A stretch of DNA of 64,000 nucleotides from Bradyrhizobium sp. sBnM-33 (GCF_032917945.1 NZ_CP136624.1:8975001-9039000); one strand, 5' to 3'. Numbered from the stretch's first letter, positions 37,667 through 46,083 are shown. Program-made: numbers and translations. The notes: a model not told the origin generated them from the letters alone.

Positions 37667-37942
37667 ATGAAAAACACTTCGCACCCTTCGGCCGTACTGC
37701 CGCCTCTCGCTCCGTTTCACGTCGAAAAGGAAAGGCGAAGCTTCTTCGCTTTTATCACGTCGGCGCTGCACAGCTCACGGCGCCTTCAGGCAGGTCGAAT
37801 CCTGCGTCAATACGAACACTTGATCGCGCCTTCCGAGCAATCCGCTCCGCGCCAATCTAGCCAGGATTCCGAAACTCGGGAAATGCTCGTCACCAGCAGG
37901 CCGCGCTGCGGTCTTGCTGCAGGAGGTCGTTTCCTTGGATAG
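37667..37942 (+). CDS. Small basic protein, DUF1127-like N-terminal half
   Basis: 91 aa, ATG 2 bp after the previous stop and no ribosome site of its own, so probably coupled. The segment FFAFITSALHSSRRLQAGRILRQYEHLI (about residues 26-53) resembles the N-terminal amphipathic part seen in short DUF1127-associated proteins. The remaining C-terminus is low-complexity. It overlaps the start of the next gene by 8 nt. Moderately likely to be real. Confidence 0.5.
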   Translation: MKNTSHPSAVLPPLAPFHVEKERRSFFAFITSALHSSRRLQAGRILRQYEHLIAPSEQSAPRQSSQDSETREMLVTSRPRCGLAAGGRFLG

Positions 37943-38354
37943 CCTGATCGCAATCTACATCGCATGGATCGTTGCCCAGACCGATTTGTCGGCTCCCGAT
38001 CATCCGCCGATCCACTTCGTGACACCGGCGGAAATGGCAATGCGACACGGCTCGCCGGAAAATAGCGGGCTGGAGTTGCAGGCGCTCTATAATCGCAACG
38101 AGGGCTCAATTTACCTGCCTCAGGGCTGGCGACCCGATGATCTGCGACAGAAAAGCACTCTGCTGCATGAACTGGTGCACCACGTGCAGAGATCAAACAA
38201 CATCGTCCTCCCCTGTATTGCTGCTTACGAACGCCAAGCATACGAACTGCAGATCAAATGGCTGCGGGAAGAAGGGGTGACCGATCCGTACGAGCTTATA
38301 AAAACCAATGAGCTGGGCATCTACATGGTTAGCGTATGCCGTGACGGGTCATAA
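37935..38354 (+). CDS. DUF6647-like putative zinc metallopeptidase
   Basis: 139 aa from TTG 37935 with AGGAGG at 37921-37926; an in-frame TTG at 37914 would precede that site. An N-terminal hydrophobic stretch LIAIYIAWIVAQTDL could be an anchor. HELVHHVQ near residue 79 is an HExxH zinc motif, followed by AYERQAYELQIKWLREEG, whose Glu may be a third ligand. The sequence also has FVTPAEMAMRH and SIYLPQGWRPDDLRQKSTLLHE. Probably a small gluzincin-like protein; activity is inferred. Confidence 0.7.
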   Translation: MDSLIAIYIAWIVAQTDLSAPDHPPIHFVTPAEMAMRHGSPENSGLELQALYNRNEGSIYLPQGWRPDDLRQKSTLLHELVHHVQRSNNIVLPCIAAYERQAYELQIKWLREEGVTDPYELIKTNELGIYMVSVCRDGS

Positions 38355-38646
38355 AAGCCGAATGGGCCAAGGGACCTGGCTCAATCACTTCGCCTCGTAG
38401 TCCGATGCTATCGATTATCTAGCTAGCCGCGGCCACGGATCTCTCGCCATTGTGGATGCAGCGATCATCGCGCGCAACGGGCAATTGCCCCGCTCGTCCG
38501 GATGCCCTGTCGCCTATTGCTTCGCTGTGTCGCCAGCTGCAGCGTTCTACCGCGCAGCGGTTTAGTCCTTTGACCCAAAGCCGACCTTGTGCGGTGCACA
38601 CACCATCGATATGCTCGATCAGTCAGCCAGTGGGGAGCGCCGAACG
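38355..38646. other. Intergenic stretch before the metallo-beta-lactamase-fold gene
   Basis: About 290 bp, no supported gene. CCTTTGACCCAAAGCCGACC at 38567-38586 resembles the sequence at 39697-39717 on the other side of the next gene. An upstream in-frame ATG at 38587 could extend the next gene by 20 residues, but it would break the Tat signal. Confidence 0.5.
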
Positions 38647-39618
38647 ATGTCCGATATCTCGCGTCGGGATCTGACACTTGGCGCAGCCGGTGCTTACGCT
38701 GCGTTTGGACTCGACAAGCCGATCACGTTTGTCGACGCGGCTTACGCTCAACAGTCCGTCACGCAACCTTTTCGCAAATACAAGGTCGGCGACATTGAAG
38801 TCTTCTCTCTGATTGATGGCATGCGCGACGTTCCGCTGCGGGAGGGCATGGTCAGGAATGTCAGCGTCGAACAAGTCAAGGCCGCGCTGCGCACTGCCGG
38901 TTTTCCCGACAATCAGGCGCCCCTGCGATTTATCGTCATGGCGCTCAAGCTGCGCGATCAAGTGGTCCTGATCGACTCGGGCACGGGCGGTCATCCGATT
39001 TATGGTGAGGGGAACGGCCGGCTATTCGAGAGCATGGCGGCGGCGGGCCTTGCCCCCAAGGCAGTCAAAACGATCCTCATCTCCCATCTTCACGGCGACC
39101 ACATTTATGGTCTCATGAATAATGAGACCAATGCGCAGGTCTTCCCGGATGCCGAAATAGTGGTGCCCGCCGCGGAATTGAAATGGTGGACGCGCCCAGG
39201 CGTCGAGTCAATCGATCTCGGACCGACACGCAAAGGCCTCGCCCACCGCATTCAGGCTACAGTGGCGACTTGGAAAAACGTCAGGCCCTTTGAGGGAGAA
39301 CCAGAACTCCTGCCCGGCGTGCACACCATTCAGGCGCCCGGCCATAGCCCGGGAATGGTCGCGCATCTGGTCACCTCCGGCAGCAAGCAGTTTCTGATCA
39401 GCGCTGACGTGGTCAATCTTGCGCCCCACATTTCAACGAATCCCGAGTGGCAGCTTGCTATCGACCAGGATCCGCAAATGGCTGTCGAAACGCGAAGGAA
39501 GATCTTCGATCGCGCGGTCGCCGACAAGCTCACCATTTCGGGTACTCACTGGTTGATGCCGAACGTCGGCACACTGGCCAAGGACGGCAACGGCTACGTA
39601 TTCGCAGCCGAGGGATGA
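38647..39618 (+). CDS. Tat-exported metallo-beta-lactamase-fold hydrolase
   Basis: 323 aa, start MSDISRRDLTLGAAGAYAAFG; SRRDLT plus a hydrophobic run is a twin-arginine signal, so it is periplasmic. MBL fold: IDSGTGGHP (near 120), metal motif ILISHLHGDHIYGLM (HxHxDH, near 150), APGHSPGMVAHLV (near 230), LISADVV (Asp), and SGTHWLMPNVGTL. The layout matches AttM/quorum-quenching-lactonase-like and other MBL hydrolases of about 280-320 aa. The substrate is unknown. It stands between two copies of a short repeat inside the accessory segment. Confidence 0.88.
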   Translation: MSDISRRDLTLGAAGAYAAFGLDKPITFVDAAYAQQSVTQPFRKYKVGDIEVFSLIDGMRDVPLREGMVRNVSVEQVKAALRTAGFPDNQAPLRFIVMALKLRDQVVLIDSGTGGHPIYGEGNGRLFESMAAAGLAPKAVKTILISHLHGDHIYGLMNNETNAQVFPDAEIVVPAAELKWWTRPGVESIDLGPTRKGLAHRIQATVATWKNVRPFEGEPELLPGVHTIQAPGHSPGMVAHLVTSGSKQFLISADVVNLAPHISTNPEWQLAIDQDPQMAVETRRKIFDRAVADKLTISGTHWLMPNVGTLAKDGNGYVFAAEG

Positions 39619-39784
39619 TAGCCCCGCGACACTATCTGTTGGCAATTGGAACACGACTGCTGCCCGTAGCGGAGAACCGGTCGGCATCTGAGTCAGCTTT
39701 TGACCAAGGCGGACCTTCGGAGAAATGCACGGGCATGTCCGTGTACTATTGATTGGATCGCACAGAGAGAGAATGCACCAAGTC

Positions 39785-40167
39785 ATGAAGATCGATGGAG
39801 CCTGTCACTGCGGCGCCGTACGCTATGAGACGGAGGTAAATCCCGACAAAGTAATCATTTGCCACTGCACGGATTGTCAAACGATGTCAGGCGCCCCTTA
39901 TCGCGTAAACGTGCCCGTTCTCGTCGGAAAGCTCCGCGGCGAACCAAGGCGTTACATCAAGGTGGCTCAAGCGGCGCCAGGATCGCGACGACATTTTGCG
40001 GCACATGCGGTACGCCGATCTATTCGTGTGCAGCCGACGATCCGAGGTTTGTGAACTTACGTCTCGGTGGAGTAACCCAGCGCGCGCAGTTGCCGCCGCA
40101 ACGGCAGGGATTTTGCACCTCCGCAATGCCATGGGCGTATGATATCCGCGCGGTCCCGAAGGGCTGA
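39785..40167 (+). pseudogene. GFA-family (glutathione-dependent formaldehyde-activating-like) gene with frameshift
   Basis: Frame 1 from ATG 39785 gives MKIDGACHCGAVRYETEV, CHCTDCQTMSGAPYRVN and YIKVAQ, and then loses similarity. Frame 2 resumes SGARIATTFCGTCGTPIYSC and LRLGGVTQRAQLPP, then AMPWAYDIRAVPKG to a TGA at 40167. One lost base near 39970 (CTCAAGCGG where CTCAAAGCGG would keep frame) explains it. The CxCG and CxxC zinc residues survive in pieces, but the product would be truncated. Could be a sequencing error; otherwise a recent pseudogene. Confidence 0.8.
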
Positions 40168-40383
40168 TCTCGGGCGCTGCTAGTATCAAAGCGCAAAATC
40201 GTTTTACACCCGAAGAGTAAGGTCATGTCGCCTGTTGGCACCTTTGAGACACTCCCGCCTGTCCTGAGAATGTCCGTTAACCGGAGTAGACGGGAGAAGT
40301 CGCCGCGGTGCGGTCAAAGCGACGCGAATGACCCGAAGCTGACACTGAGCAGCCGCATCGACGGCCACGCGCCGATGAAGGAT
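40168..40383. other. Intergenic stretch with repeat-like sequence
   Basis: Repeat-like sequence with CGGTCAAAGCGACGCGAATGACCC near 40312. It looks like decayed interspersed material. No gene supported. Confidence 0.45.
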
Positions 40384-41205
40384 TCAGTCCTGCGGGCGCA
40401 GGCCCGCTTCGGCGCGCTGCATCATCCGCCGCCATCGCTCGCTTGTCGGCCCGCCCATAAGCAGGAAGTAGCGGACGATCGCGATCGGCAGCCAAGTCTC
40501 CATCGCTTGCCTCAGCGCCGCTACCGGCTTGCCGGACAGCCGCGCATATTCGGATTGCGCGGCCGCATTGACCGCAAGCGGCCGCCGCGGATTGTCGGTG
40601 ACGTCGAGGGCAAACTCGGTCAGGCTGATGTGAGTGAACCCATGATCGAGGGCCGCAGGCGCGCGGATCGTAAAGGTCCAGTCGATCAGCCGCGGACCGT
40701 CCGCCGTCATGATCACGTTTTCAGGGTGGATGTCGCCATGGCACAGCCCGTCCCCCGGCTGCTGCAGGCGGTCGATCAGCGCGAGGATGCCGGAGGCGAT
40801 GTGCTTGGGCACGATGTCGCCCGAGAGCCTGAAGGCGGTGTCCATCCAGCCGCGTAGATGGAACGCCTCCGGCGGCGGCGACATCCTGTGAACGGACAGG
40901 CCGAGGGACGCAAGGATCGCACCCGCCTGGGCGAACGTCACGGCGCCGCTGCGCGTGACCTGCAGCAATGTCGGTCCGTCGAGGCGGCCGAGCACGATGC
41001 CGAAGCGTCCGTCGAGCGTCACCTCGCCGAACACCTCCGGCGTTGGCAAGCCGGCGGCGAAGACTGCCTGGGTCATCCGCGCCTCTTGCTGGCCGAGCCG
41101 CGGCGGGAAACCTTCCTTGAACAGTTTTACGACCTGACCTGGCGCCCAGGCGTGGATGTCCGCCGTGCCGCCCTGGTTGATCTTCTCCCCGAGGGATCCC
41201 CGCAT
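40384..41205 (-). CDS. Aminoglycoside phosphotransferase-family (APH) kinase
   Basis: 273 aa, start MRGSLGEKINQGGTADIH at 41205 with GGAGG upstream; a longer frame begins at 41250. Protein-kinase-like fold: ATP-binding KINQGGTADIHAWAPGQVVKLFKEG at the N-terminus, catalytic loop CHGDIHPENVIM (near 168) and metal-binding RLIDWTF (near 184). These kinases phosphorylate antibiotics, sugars, choline or other small molecules; there is no specific resistance signature. It lies inside the accessory segment, reverse to the preceding genes. Confidence 0.85.
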   Translation of the reverse strand: MRGSLGEKINQGGTADIHAWAPGQVVKLFKEGFPPRLGQQEARMTQAVFAAGLPTPEVFGEVTLDGRFGIVLGRLDGPTLLQVTRSGAVTFAQAGAILASLGLSVHRMSPPPEAFHLRGWMDTAFRLSGDIVPKHIASGILALIDRLQQPGDGLCHGDIHPENVIMTADGPRLIDWTFTIRAPAALDHGFTHISLTEFALDVTDNPRRPLAVNAAAQSEYARLSGKPVAALRQAMETWLPIAIVRYFLLMGGPTSERWRRMMQRAEAGLRPQD

Positions 41206-41487
41206 CGCCCGTCCTCCCGCCGGTCGCGACCAAACACCAACGGCGGGCAAAAGAGAACACTCCCGCGATCTTGGCTACCCGCCATGATCGTGGCTTGTCC
41301 CCGGCCGCAGCGTTTGCCAGAATCGCGAAGCGACGCGCGGTTTGAGACAAATCCGGTTCTGGCCCGTCGCGACATATTGCGCCGCGGCGCGAGCCTGGTC
41401 GCAAACTGGGCAAAGCGGACATAGTCTTCGTCGCGTCACGCCGACGGGTTATGGGTACATGGCCTAATCTCATCCCCCTTGGGTTGT
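41206..41487. other. Intergenic stretch at the right edge of the accessory segment
   Basis: About 280 bp without a supported gene. It includes CAAACTGGGCAAAGCGGACAT near 41402, resembling decayed interspersed repeats, then the end of the methyltransferase gene begins at 41488. The APH gene ribosome site is at its left end. Confidence 0.5.
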
Positions 41488-42333
41488 CTACTTGGGAGCA
41501 GTTTTCTTCACCGCCGCTTCCAGGCTTGCTTTCGCCGAACCCGGCTTCAACGGCTTTTGCTGGCTCTCATGCGGCGCCCAGCCGGACAGCCAGATCACGT
41601 CGAAGGTCGCGCGGATGCGGCCGTCGGTATCGGCAAAGCGTTCGGCGTAAATCTGCGCCATCCGCAACATGGTGGCGCGACGGGTCGGCGTCCGCCGCCG
41701 CTCGATCAAAATATTGGTTGCAGCCATCCGCCGGAGATCGGCCATCAGCGAAAACGCGCTGTCGTAGCGCACCACGACGCGATCGAGGTCGGTGACCGGC
41801 AGCGCCAAGCCTACACGCTGCAGCAGGCCACCGATATCGCGCAAATCCGCAAACGGCACGACGCGCGGCGACACCCCGCCCTCGCATTCAGCTTCCGCAG
41901 CGGCAAAAGATTGTCTGAGCTCCGTCAGCGTATCGCCGCCGATCATCGCCGCCAGCAACAATCCGTCGGGTTTGAGCGCGCGGCGGATCTGCGCCAGCAC
42001 GCCAGGGAGATCGTTGACGAACTGGAATGCGAGTGCCGAGACGGCAAGGTCGAGCGATTGCGGCGGCAAGTGCAGCGTTTCGGATTGATCGACATCGATC
42101 CGGCTGATCGACTGGAAGCGATCGGCGACGGGCTTTCGCAGCAAATCGCCAGGCGTCCAGATATCGGCGACATCGGCAAAATTCCGCATCACCGCCTGCA
42201 GCCGCTCCTCCATGTCCTCCCTGACGCGATTAAGCAAGAACGTCACCGGCCCGCCACGCCGCGCGCGTTCCATCCGCGCGCGCAAGAGTGCGCGATCGAA
42301 CAGGATGGGTGCGGCGGTCGAGCTCGAAACCAT
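41488..42333 (-). CDS. Class I SAM-dependent methyltransferase-fold protein (NDUFAF5/BioC-like)
   Basis: 281 aa. FDRALLRARMERA near the N-terminus is typical of the NDUFAF5-like group, which hydroxylates or methylates respiratory-chain proteins in other alphaproteobacteria and mitochondria. SAM fold: SISRIDVDQSETLHLPPQSLDLAVSALAFQFVNDLPGVLAQIRRALKPDGLLLAAMIGGDTLTELR spans about 75-145. Its C-terminus WAPHESQQKPLKPGSAKASL and following residues contains the right copy (41513-41545) of the direct repeat that bounds the accessory segment. Complete and in normal length. Divergent from the ComF gene. Confidence 0.85.
   Translation of the reverse strand: MVSSSTAAPILFDRALLRARMERARRGGPVTFLLNRVREDMEERLQAVMRNFADVADIWTPGDLLRKPVADRFQSISRIDVDQSETLHLPPQSLDLAVSALAFQFVNDLPGVLAQIRRALKPDGLLLAAMIGGDTLTELRQSFAAAEAECEGGVSPRVVPFADLRDIGGLLQRVGLALPVTDLDRVVVRYDSAFSLMADLRRMAATNILIERRRTPTRRATMLRMAQIYAERFADTDGRIRATFDVIWLSGWAPHESQQKPLKPGSAKASLEAAVKKTAPK
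41513..41545 (-). repeat. Right copy of the 33-bp direct repeat
   Basis: Lies inside the last codons of the methyltransferase gene (PGSAKASLEAA) and matches 33644-33676 at 30 of 33 positions in the same orientation. The 7.87 kb between the copies holds the mobile and broken genes. Confidence 0.7.
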
Positions 42334-42411
42334 GCCGGTTGGTTACGCTGGCCGCCTATCTCTGGCAATGCCGTGCTTGAGCCGCGCGCGGCACGGCGCT
42401 AGCCTCGCCCG

Positions 42412-43221
42412 ATGGACGCCGAGGCATCACCACCACGCTCCATTTCCAGCCATCTGCGCGGCGCGTTGCGCGGCTGCCGCGACGCATTCGCGCATCTGCC
42501 GCGGCTCGCGCTCGACATCGCGTTGCCGACGCAGTGCGTTTCCTGCCGCGAACCGGTTCATGGCGAGGGCGTTTGCGCGGCATGCTGGGCGAAACTGTCG
42601 TTCATCGCTCCGCCGTTCTGTCCGCGACTCGGCATCCCCTTTGTGTATGACCCCGGTCCCGAATTGCTGTCGATGGAGGCGATCGCCAACCCGCCGGCCT
42701 ACCAGCGCGCCCGCGCCGCGGTGCGCTATGACGACGTCGCCCGCACGCTGGTTCATGCGCTAAAATACCAGGATCGCACCGATCTGGCGCCGGCGATGGG
42801 CCGCTGGATGACCCGCGCAGGCAAGGAATTGCTCGATGAGGCCGACGTGCTGGTCCCGGTTCCCCTGCACTGGCGGCGCGGTTGGAGCCGCCGCTACAAC
42901 CAGTCCGGCGCACTGGCGCGCGTGATTTCGCGCCAAACCGGCGTCAAACTGGCCTCCGAGGCGCTTCGCCGCATTCGCGCGACCGAGCAGCAGATCGGGC
43001 TGTCCCGGCCACAGCGCGCCAGCAATGTGCAGGGCGCCTTCAAGGTCGCCGCCGACCGCGTGGCCGACATCCAGGGCCGCCGCGTCATCCTGATCGACGA
43101 CGTGCTGACGTCCGGCGCGACGACCGATGTTTGCGCCCGGGCGCTACTGCGCGCCAAGGCCGCGCAGGTCGACGTGCTGGTATTCGCGCGGGTTGTGGAC
43201 AGCCATCGGGCTCCCATATAG
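42412..43221 (+). CDS. ComF family phosphoribosyltransferase-like protein
   Basis: 269 aa, start MDAEASPPRSISSHLRG. A zinc-finger-like CVSCREPVHGEGVCAACW lies near residues 42-59 and a second Cys at PPFCPRLG. The PRTase fold carries VLVPVPLHWRRGWSRRYNQS (near 148) and the PRPP loop VILIDDVLTSGATTD (near 222). ComF-family proteins are linked to DNA uptake and to phosphoribosyl transfer, but a catalytic role is not proven. It is divergent from the methyltransferase gene and followed by grxC. Confidence 0.92.
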   Translation: MDAEASPPRSISSHLRGALRGCRDAFAHLPRLALDIALPTQCVSCREPVHGEGVCAACWAKLSFIAPPFCPRLGIPFVYDPGPELLSMEAIANPPAYQRARAAVRYDDVARTLVHALKYQDRTDLAPAMGRWMTRAGKELLDEADVLVPVPLHWRRGWSRRYNQSGALARVISRQTGVKLASEALRRIRATEQQIGLSRPQRASNVQGAFKVAADRVADIQGRRVILIDDVLTSGATTDVCARALLRAKAAQVDVLVFARVVDSHRAPI

Positions 43222-43265
43222 TTCAATGACTTGCCAAAAAACGACTTGCCAAATCAGAGCGCGCC

Positions 43266-43538
43266 ATGACCGCCGTTGAAATCTATACCCGCCCGGGCTG
43301 CGGCTACTGTACCGCCGCCAAATCGCTGCTGACGCGCAAGAACGCCGCGTTCACGGAACGGAACGTGGCCGCCGACCCGGCCTATCGCGACCAGATGTAC
43401 GACCGCGCCGGCTACGGCTCGACCTTCCCTCAGATCTTCATCGGCACAACCCACGTCGGCGGCTGTGACGAGCTCTATGCACTGGACCGCGCAGGCAAGC
43501 TCGACGCTTTGCTGGCAGGAGAAAAGGCCCCCTCATGA
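43266..43538 (+). CDS. grxC: Glutaredoxin 3 (dithiol)
   Basis: 90 aa. Redox motif CGYC within RPGCGYCTAAKSLL (about residues 9-22), TFPQIFIGTTHVGGCDELYALDRAGKLDALL with the cis-Pro and glutathione-binding GG (about 56-85). Reduces disulfides with glutathione in the cytosol. Its stop overlaps the start of the hydrolase gene by 4 nt. Confidence 0.95.
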   Translation: MTAVEIYTRPGCGYCTAAKSLLTRKNAAFTERNVAADPAYRDQMYDRAGYGSTFPQIFIGTTHVGGCDELYALDRAGKLDALLAGEKAPS

Positions 43539-44413
43539 GCGCTGGTTCCACCTTCAACGCGGCCATGGTGCAGATGCGCACCGGGCTGCTGCCCGAACCG
43601 AGCCTCGAACAGGGCATCAACCTGATCCGCGAGGCCGCAGCGCAAGGCGCCGACTACGTGCTCACGCCCGAGGTGAGCAACATGATGCAACTGAACCGCA
43701 AGGCGCTGTTCGAGCATCTCGCATCGGAAGAAGACGACCTCTCGCTGAAGGCCTATCGCGCGTTGGCCGCGGAGCTGAAGATTTATCTTCACATTGGCTC
43801 ACTGGCGCTGCGCTTCTCGCCCGAGCGCGCCGTCAACCGCTCGTTCCTGATCGGGCCCGACGGCAATTTGCTCGCCAGCTACGACAAGATCCACATGTTC
43901 GATATCGACCTGCCCGGCGGCGAGAGCTATCGCGAATCCGCCAACTACCAGCCGGGCGAAACTGCCGTTATCTCGGACCTGCCGTGGGGCCGCATCGGGC
44001 TGACGATCTGCTACGACGTGCGGTTTCCGGCACTCTATCGCGCGCTGGCCGAGGCCGGCGCGTCATTCCTCACCGTCCCCTCGGCCTTCACCAGGAAAAC
44101 CGGCGAGGCGCATTGGCACGTGCTGTTGCGCGCCCGCGCCATCGAGACCGGCTGCTTCGTGTTCGCCGCGGCGCAGGCCGGCATGCATGAGAACAAGCGC
44201 GAGACCTACGGGCATTCGCTGATCATCGGCCCCTGGGGCGAGATCCTCGCCGAGGGTGGCGTCGAGCCCGGCGTGTTCCTCGCCAAGATCGACACATCCA
44301 GGGTCGAAACGGCTCGGAGAGCCGTGCCGTCGCTGCAGCATGGCAGGCGCTTCGGCATTGCCGATCCCAAGGCCGGCCCCGAGCATCTGCACATCGTCCG
44401 GGGCTCGGCATGA
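43535..44413 (+). CDS. Carbon-nitrogen hydrolase (nitrilase superfamily, Nit-like)
   Basis: 292 aa, ATG in an ATGA overlap with grxC. Catalytic Glu-Lys-Cys: Glu in YVLTPEVSNMM (near 46), Lys in DKIHMFDIDLPG (near 117), Cys in RIGLTICYDVRFPALYRALA (near 159). Nit-type amidases of this branch deaminate aberrant glutathione or omega-amides, and the neighbour glutaredoxin makes that role attractive, but it is inference. Overlaps the next gene by 4 nt. Confidence 0.93.
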   Translation: MSAGSTFNAAMVQMRTGLLPEPSLEQGINLIREAAAQGADYVLTPEVSNMMQLNRKALFEHLASEEDDLSLKAYRALAAELKIYLHIGSLALRFSPERAVNRSFLIGPDGNLLASYDKIHMFDIDLPGGESYRESANYQPGETAVISDLPWGRIGLTICYDVRFPALYRALAEAGASFLTVPSAFTRKTGEAHWHVLLRARAIETGCFVFAAAQAGMHENKRETYGHSLIIGPWGEILAEGGVEPGVFLAKIDTSRVETARRAVPSLQHGRRFGIADPKAGPEHLHIVRGSA

Positions 44414-44880
44414 TCCGCTATAACCTTCGCTGCGAGAAGGGCCATGCTTTCGAAAGCTGGTTTCAAAGCTCCGCGGCTTACGAGACCCAGGAAAAGCGCA
44501 GGCTGGTGAGCTGCCCGAATTGCGGCTCGGTCAAGGTCGAGCGCGCCATCATGGCTCCACAGATCGTCAGCAAGAAGGGCCGCGAGCAAGCCGCGCCCGC
44601 GCCGGGCGCGCCTGCGGAAGTAACCGGATCGGAATCGACGCCGCTGTTGATGGCGCAGGAGCGCGAGTTGCGCGCCAAGCTGAAAGAATTGCGCGATCAC
44701 ATCGTCAAGAACGCCGACAATGTCGGCGAGCGCTTCCCCAACGAAGCGCGCAAGATGCATTACGGCGATATCGAGCATCGCCCGATCTATGGCGAGGCCT
44801 CGCCCGACGAGGCCCGTGCGCTGATCGAGGAAGGCGTCGAGGTGTCGCCGCTGCCAGTGCTGCCGGAAGACCGGAATTGA
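44410..44880 (+). CDS. DUF1178 family protein
   Basis: 156 aa, ATGA overlap with the hydrolase gene. It starts MIRYNLRCEKGHAFESWFQSSAAYETQ and has CPNCGSVKVERAIMAPQI (about residues 36-53), the zinc-ribbon-like pair of Cys seen in DUF1178. The C-terminal LRDHIVKNADNVGERFPNEARKMHYGDIEHRPIYGEAS is also conserved in the family. Function unknown; the glutaredoxin-nitrilase-DUF1178 string suggests a shared redox or detoxification process. Confidence 0.9.
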   Translation: MIRYNLRCEKGHAFESWFQSSAAYETQEKRRLVSCPNCGSVKVERAIMAPQIVSKKGREQAAPAPGAPAEVTGSESTPLLMAQERELRAKLKELRDHIVKNADNVGERFPNEARKMHYGDIEHRPIYGEASPDEARALIEEGVEVSPLPVLPEDRN

Positions 44881-44896
44881 TGTTCACCGTCATTCC

Positions 44897-45020
44897 GTAG
44901 GGTGGGCAAAGCGACTTGTCCGCAGTAGCTCAAACGAGCGAAGGCGGAAGCCTGCCCACCAACACTGTGGCCGTCGAGAGATGGTGGGCACGGCGCAATG
45001 CGCCTTTGCCCACCCTACGA
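44897..45020. repeat. Palindromic repeat, TAGGGTGGGCAAAG class
   Basis: Outer ends GTAGGGTGGGCAAAG (44897) and CTTTGCCCACCCTAC (ending near 45018) are inverted. The internal ATGGTGGGCACGGCGCAA also occurs in the element at 54582-54716, which shares ends and right half but has a different left insert. It lies between two converging genes. Confidence 0.8.
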
Positions 45021-45028
45021 TTACCGCA

Positions 45029-45928
45029 TCAAGCTGCCACCAGCAGCGCCACACCAATCACGATCAGGACAATACCGGACAATTCACGCGCCGATAACGG
45101 CTGCTTGAACGAGTAATACGACACGGCCTGCGCAAACAACACCTCGACCAGCGCCAGCGTGCGCACGTTGGCGGCGGCCGTCAGCGCAAATGCCAGAAAC
45201 CAGAATTGGGAGGCGAACGCGCCCATGAAGCCCGCGAGCATCGAGGGCCGCCACAGCCCGAAAATCTTCATCAGCACATCAGGCGCGCGGGCCAGCAGAT
45301 AAACCGTCAGCACCAGCGTCTGCACGAACAGTCCGAACACCAGCGTGTAGGAGGCCGCGGTGACGAAGGAGACGCCGGGCACCGTGATGATCGCGCCGCG
45401 AAATCCAACCGCCGACAGCGCAAAGCAGCCCGCTGCAACCAGGCCGATGATGGTCGGCTTCAACTCCGCAAAGCCCTTCTCGCCGCCGGGCCGCAGCGCG
45501 GTGATGACCACTCCGACGGTTGCGATCATGATCGCGACCACTTTCAGCAGCGTCAGACGATCGCTGAGGAAGATGAAGCCGAAGATCGCGGTCTGGATCG
45601 CCTCCGTTTTTAAATATGCAGTCGTCACGACGAAAGAGCGATCGTTCATCGCGAGCAGCATCAGGCCGGTGGCGACGATCTGGCTGAGCGCGCCCAGCAG
45701 CAACCACGGCCAGAATACAGCCGTCGGCCACGGCACGGGATCGCCTGTTACAGCGATCACGATCGCGAAAAAGACCAGTGAGAACGGAAAGCCGAACAGG
45801 AAGCGGATATTGGTCGCGCCCCAGGTCCCGAGCGGCCCCGTCAACGACCGCTGCATCGCATTGCGCGCGACCTGGCCCAGCGCGGCGATGATAGTGAAGG
45901 GAATCCAGAGCATGGCGACGGACAGCAT
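45029..45928 (-). CDS. DMT superfamily (EamA) transporter
   Basis: 299 aa with about ten hydrophobic segments in two EamA repeats. The N-terminal MLSVAMLWIPFTIIAALGQVARNAMQRSLTG, middle VTTAYLKTEAIQTAIFGFIFLSDRLTLLKVVAIMIATVGVVITAL (about 99-143), and the final VEVLFAQAVSYYSFKQPLSARELSGIVLIVIGVALLVAA carry the usual family pattern. It is probably an inner-membrane exporter or uptake carrier for a small metabolite. Substrate unknown. Confidence 0.85.
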   Translation of the reverse strand: MLSVAMLWIPFTIIAALGQVARNAMQRSLTGPLGTWGATNIRFLFGFPFSLVFFAIVIAVTGDPVPWPTAVFWPWLLLGALSQIVATGLMLLAMNDRSFVVTTAYLKTEAIQTAIFGFIFLSDRLTLLKVVAIMIATVGVVITALRPGGEKGFAELKPTIIGLVAAGCFALSAVGFRGAIITVPGVSFVTAASYTLVFGLFVQTLVLTVYLLARAPDVLMKIFGLWRPSMLAGFMGAFASQFWFLAFALTAAANVRTLALVEVLFAQAVSYYSFKQPLSARELSGIVLIVIGVALLVAA

Positions 45929-46083
45929 GGGGAATACCGGCGGAAAGGAGCCACACCGTGCCGGGCACCATGGATGCGGTCAACCGGAGCGGCGTCATAG
46001 CGGGAATGCGCGCGACAAAAACTCGCCGTCGTCCGCGCGAACGCAGAGACGGCACCAGTTATCCGGCTAGCGCCGGCACCAAC

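Noticed and set aside
40384..41205. Antibiotic resistance gene
   Set aside because: The kinase motifs are general to the APH family; no feature identifies an antibiotic substrate.
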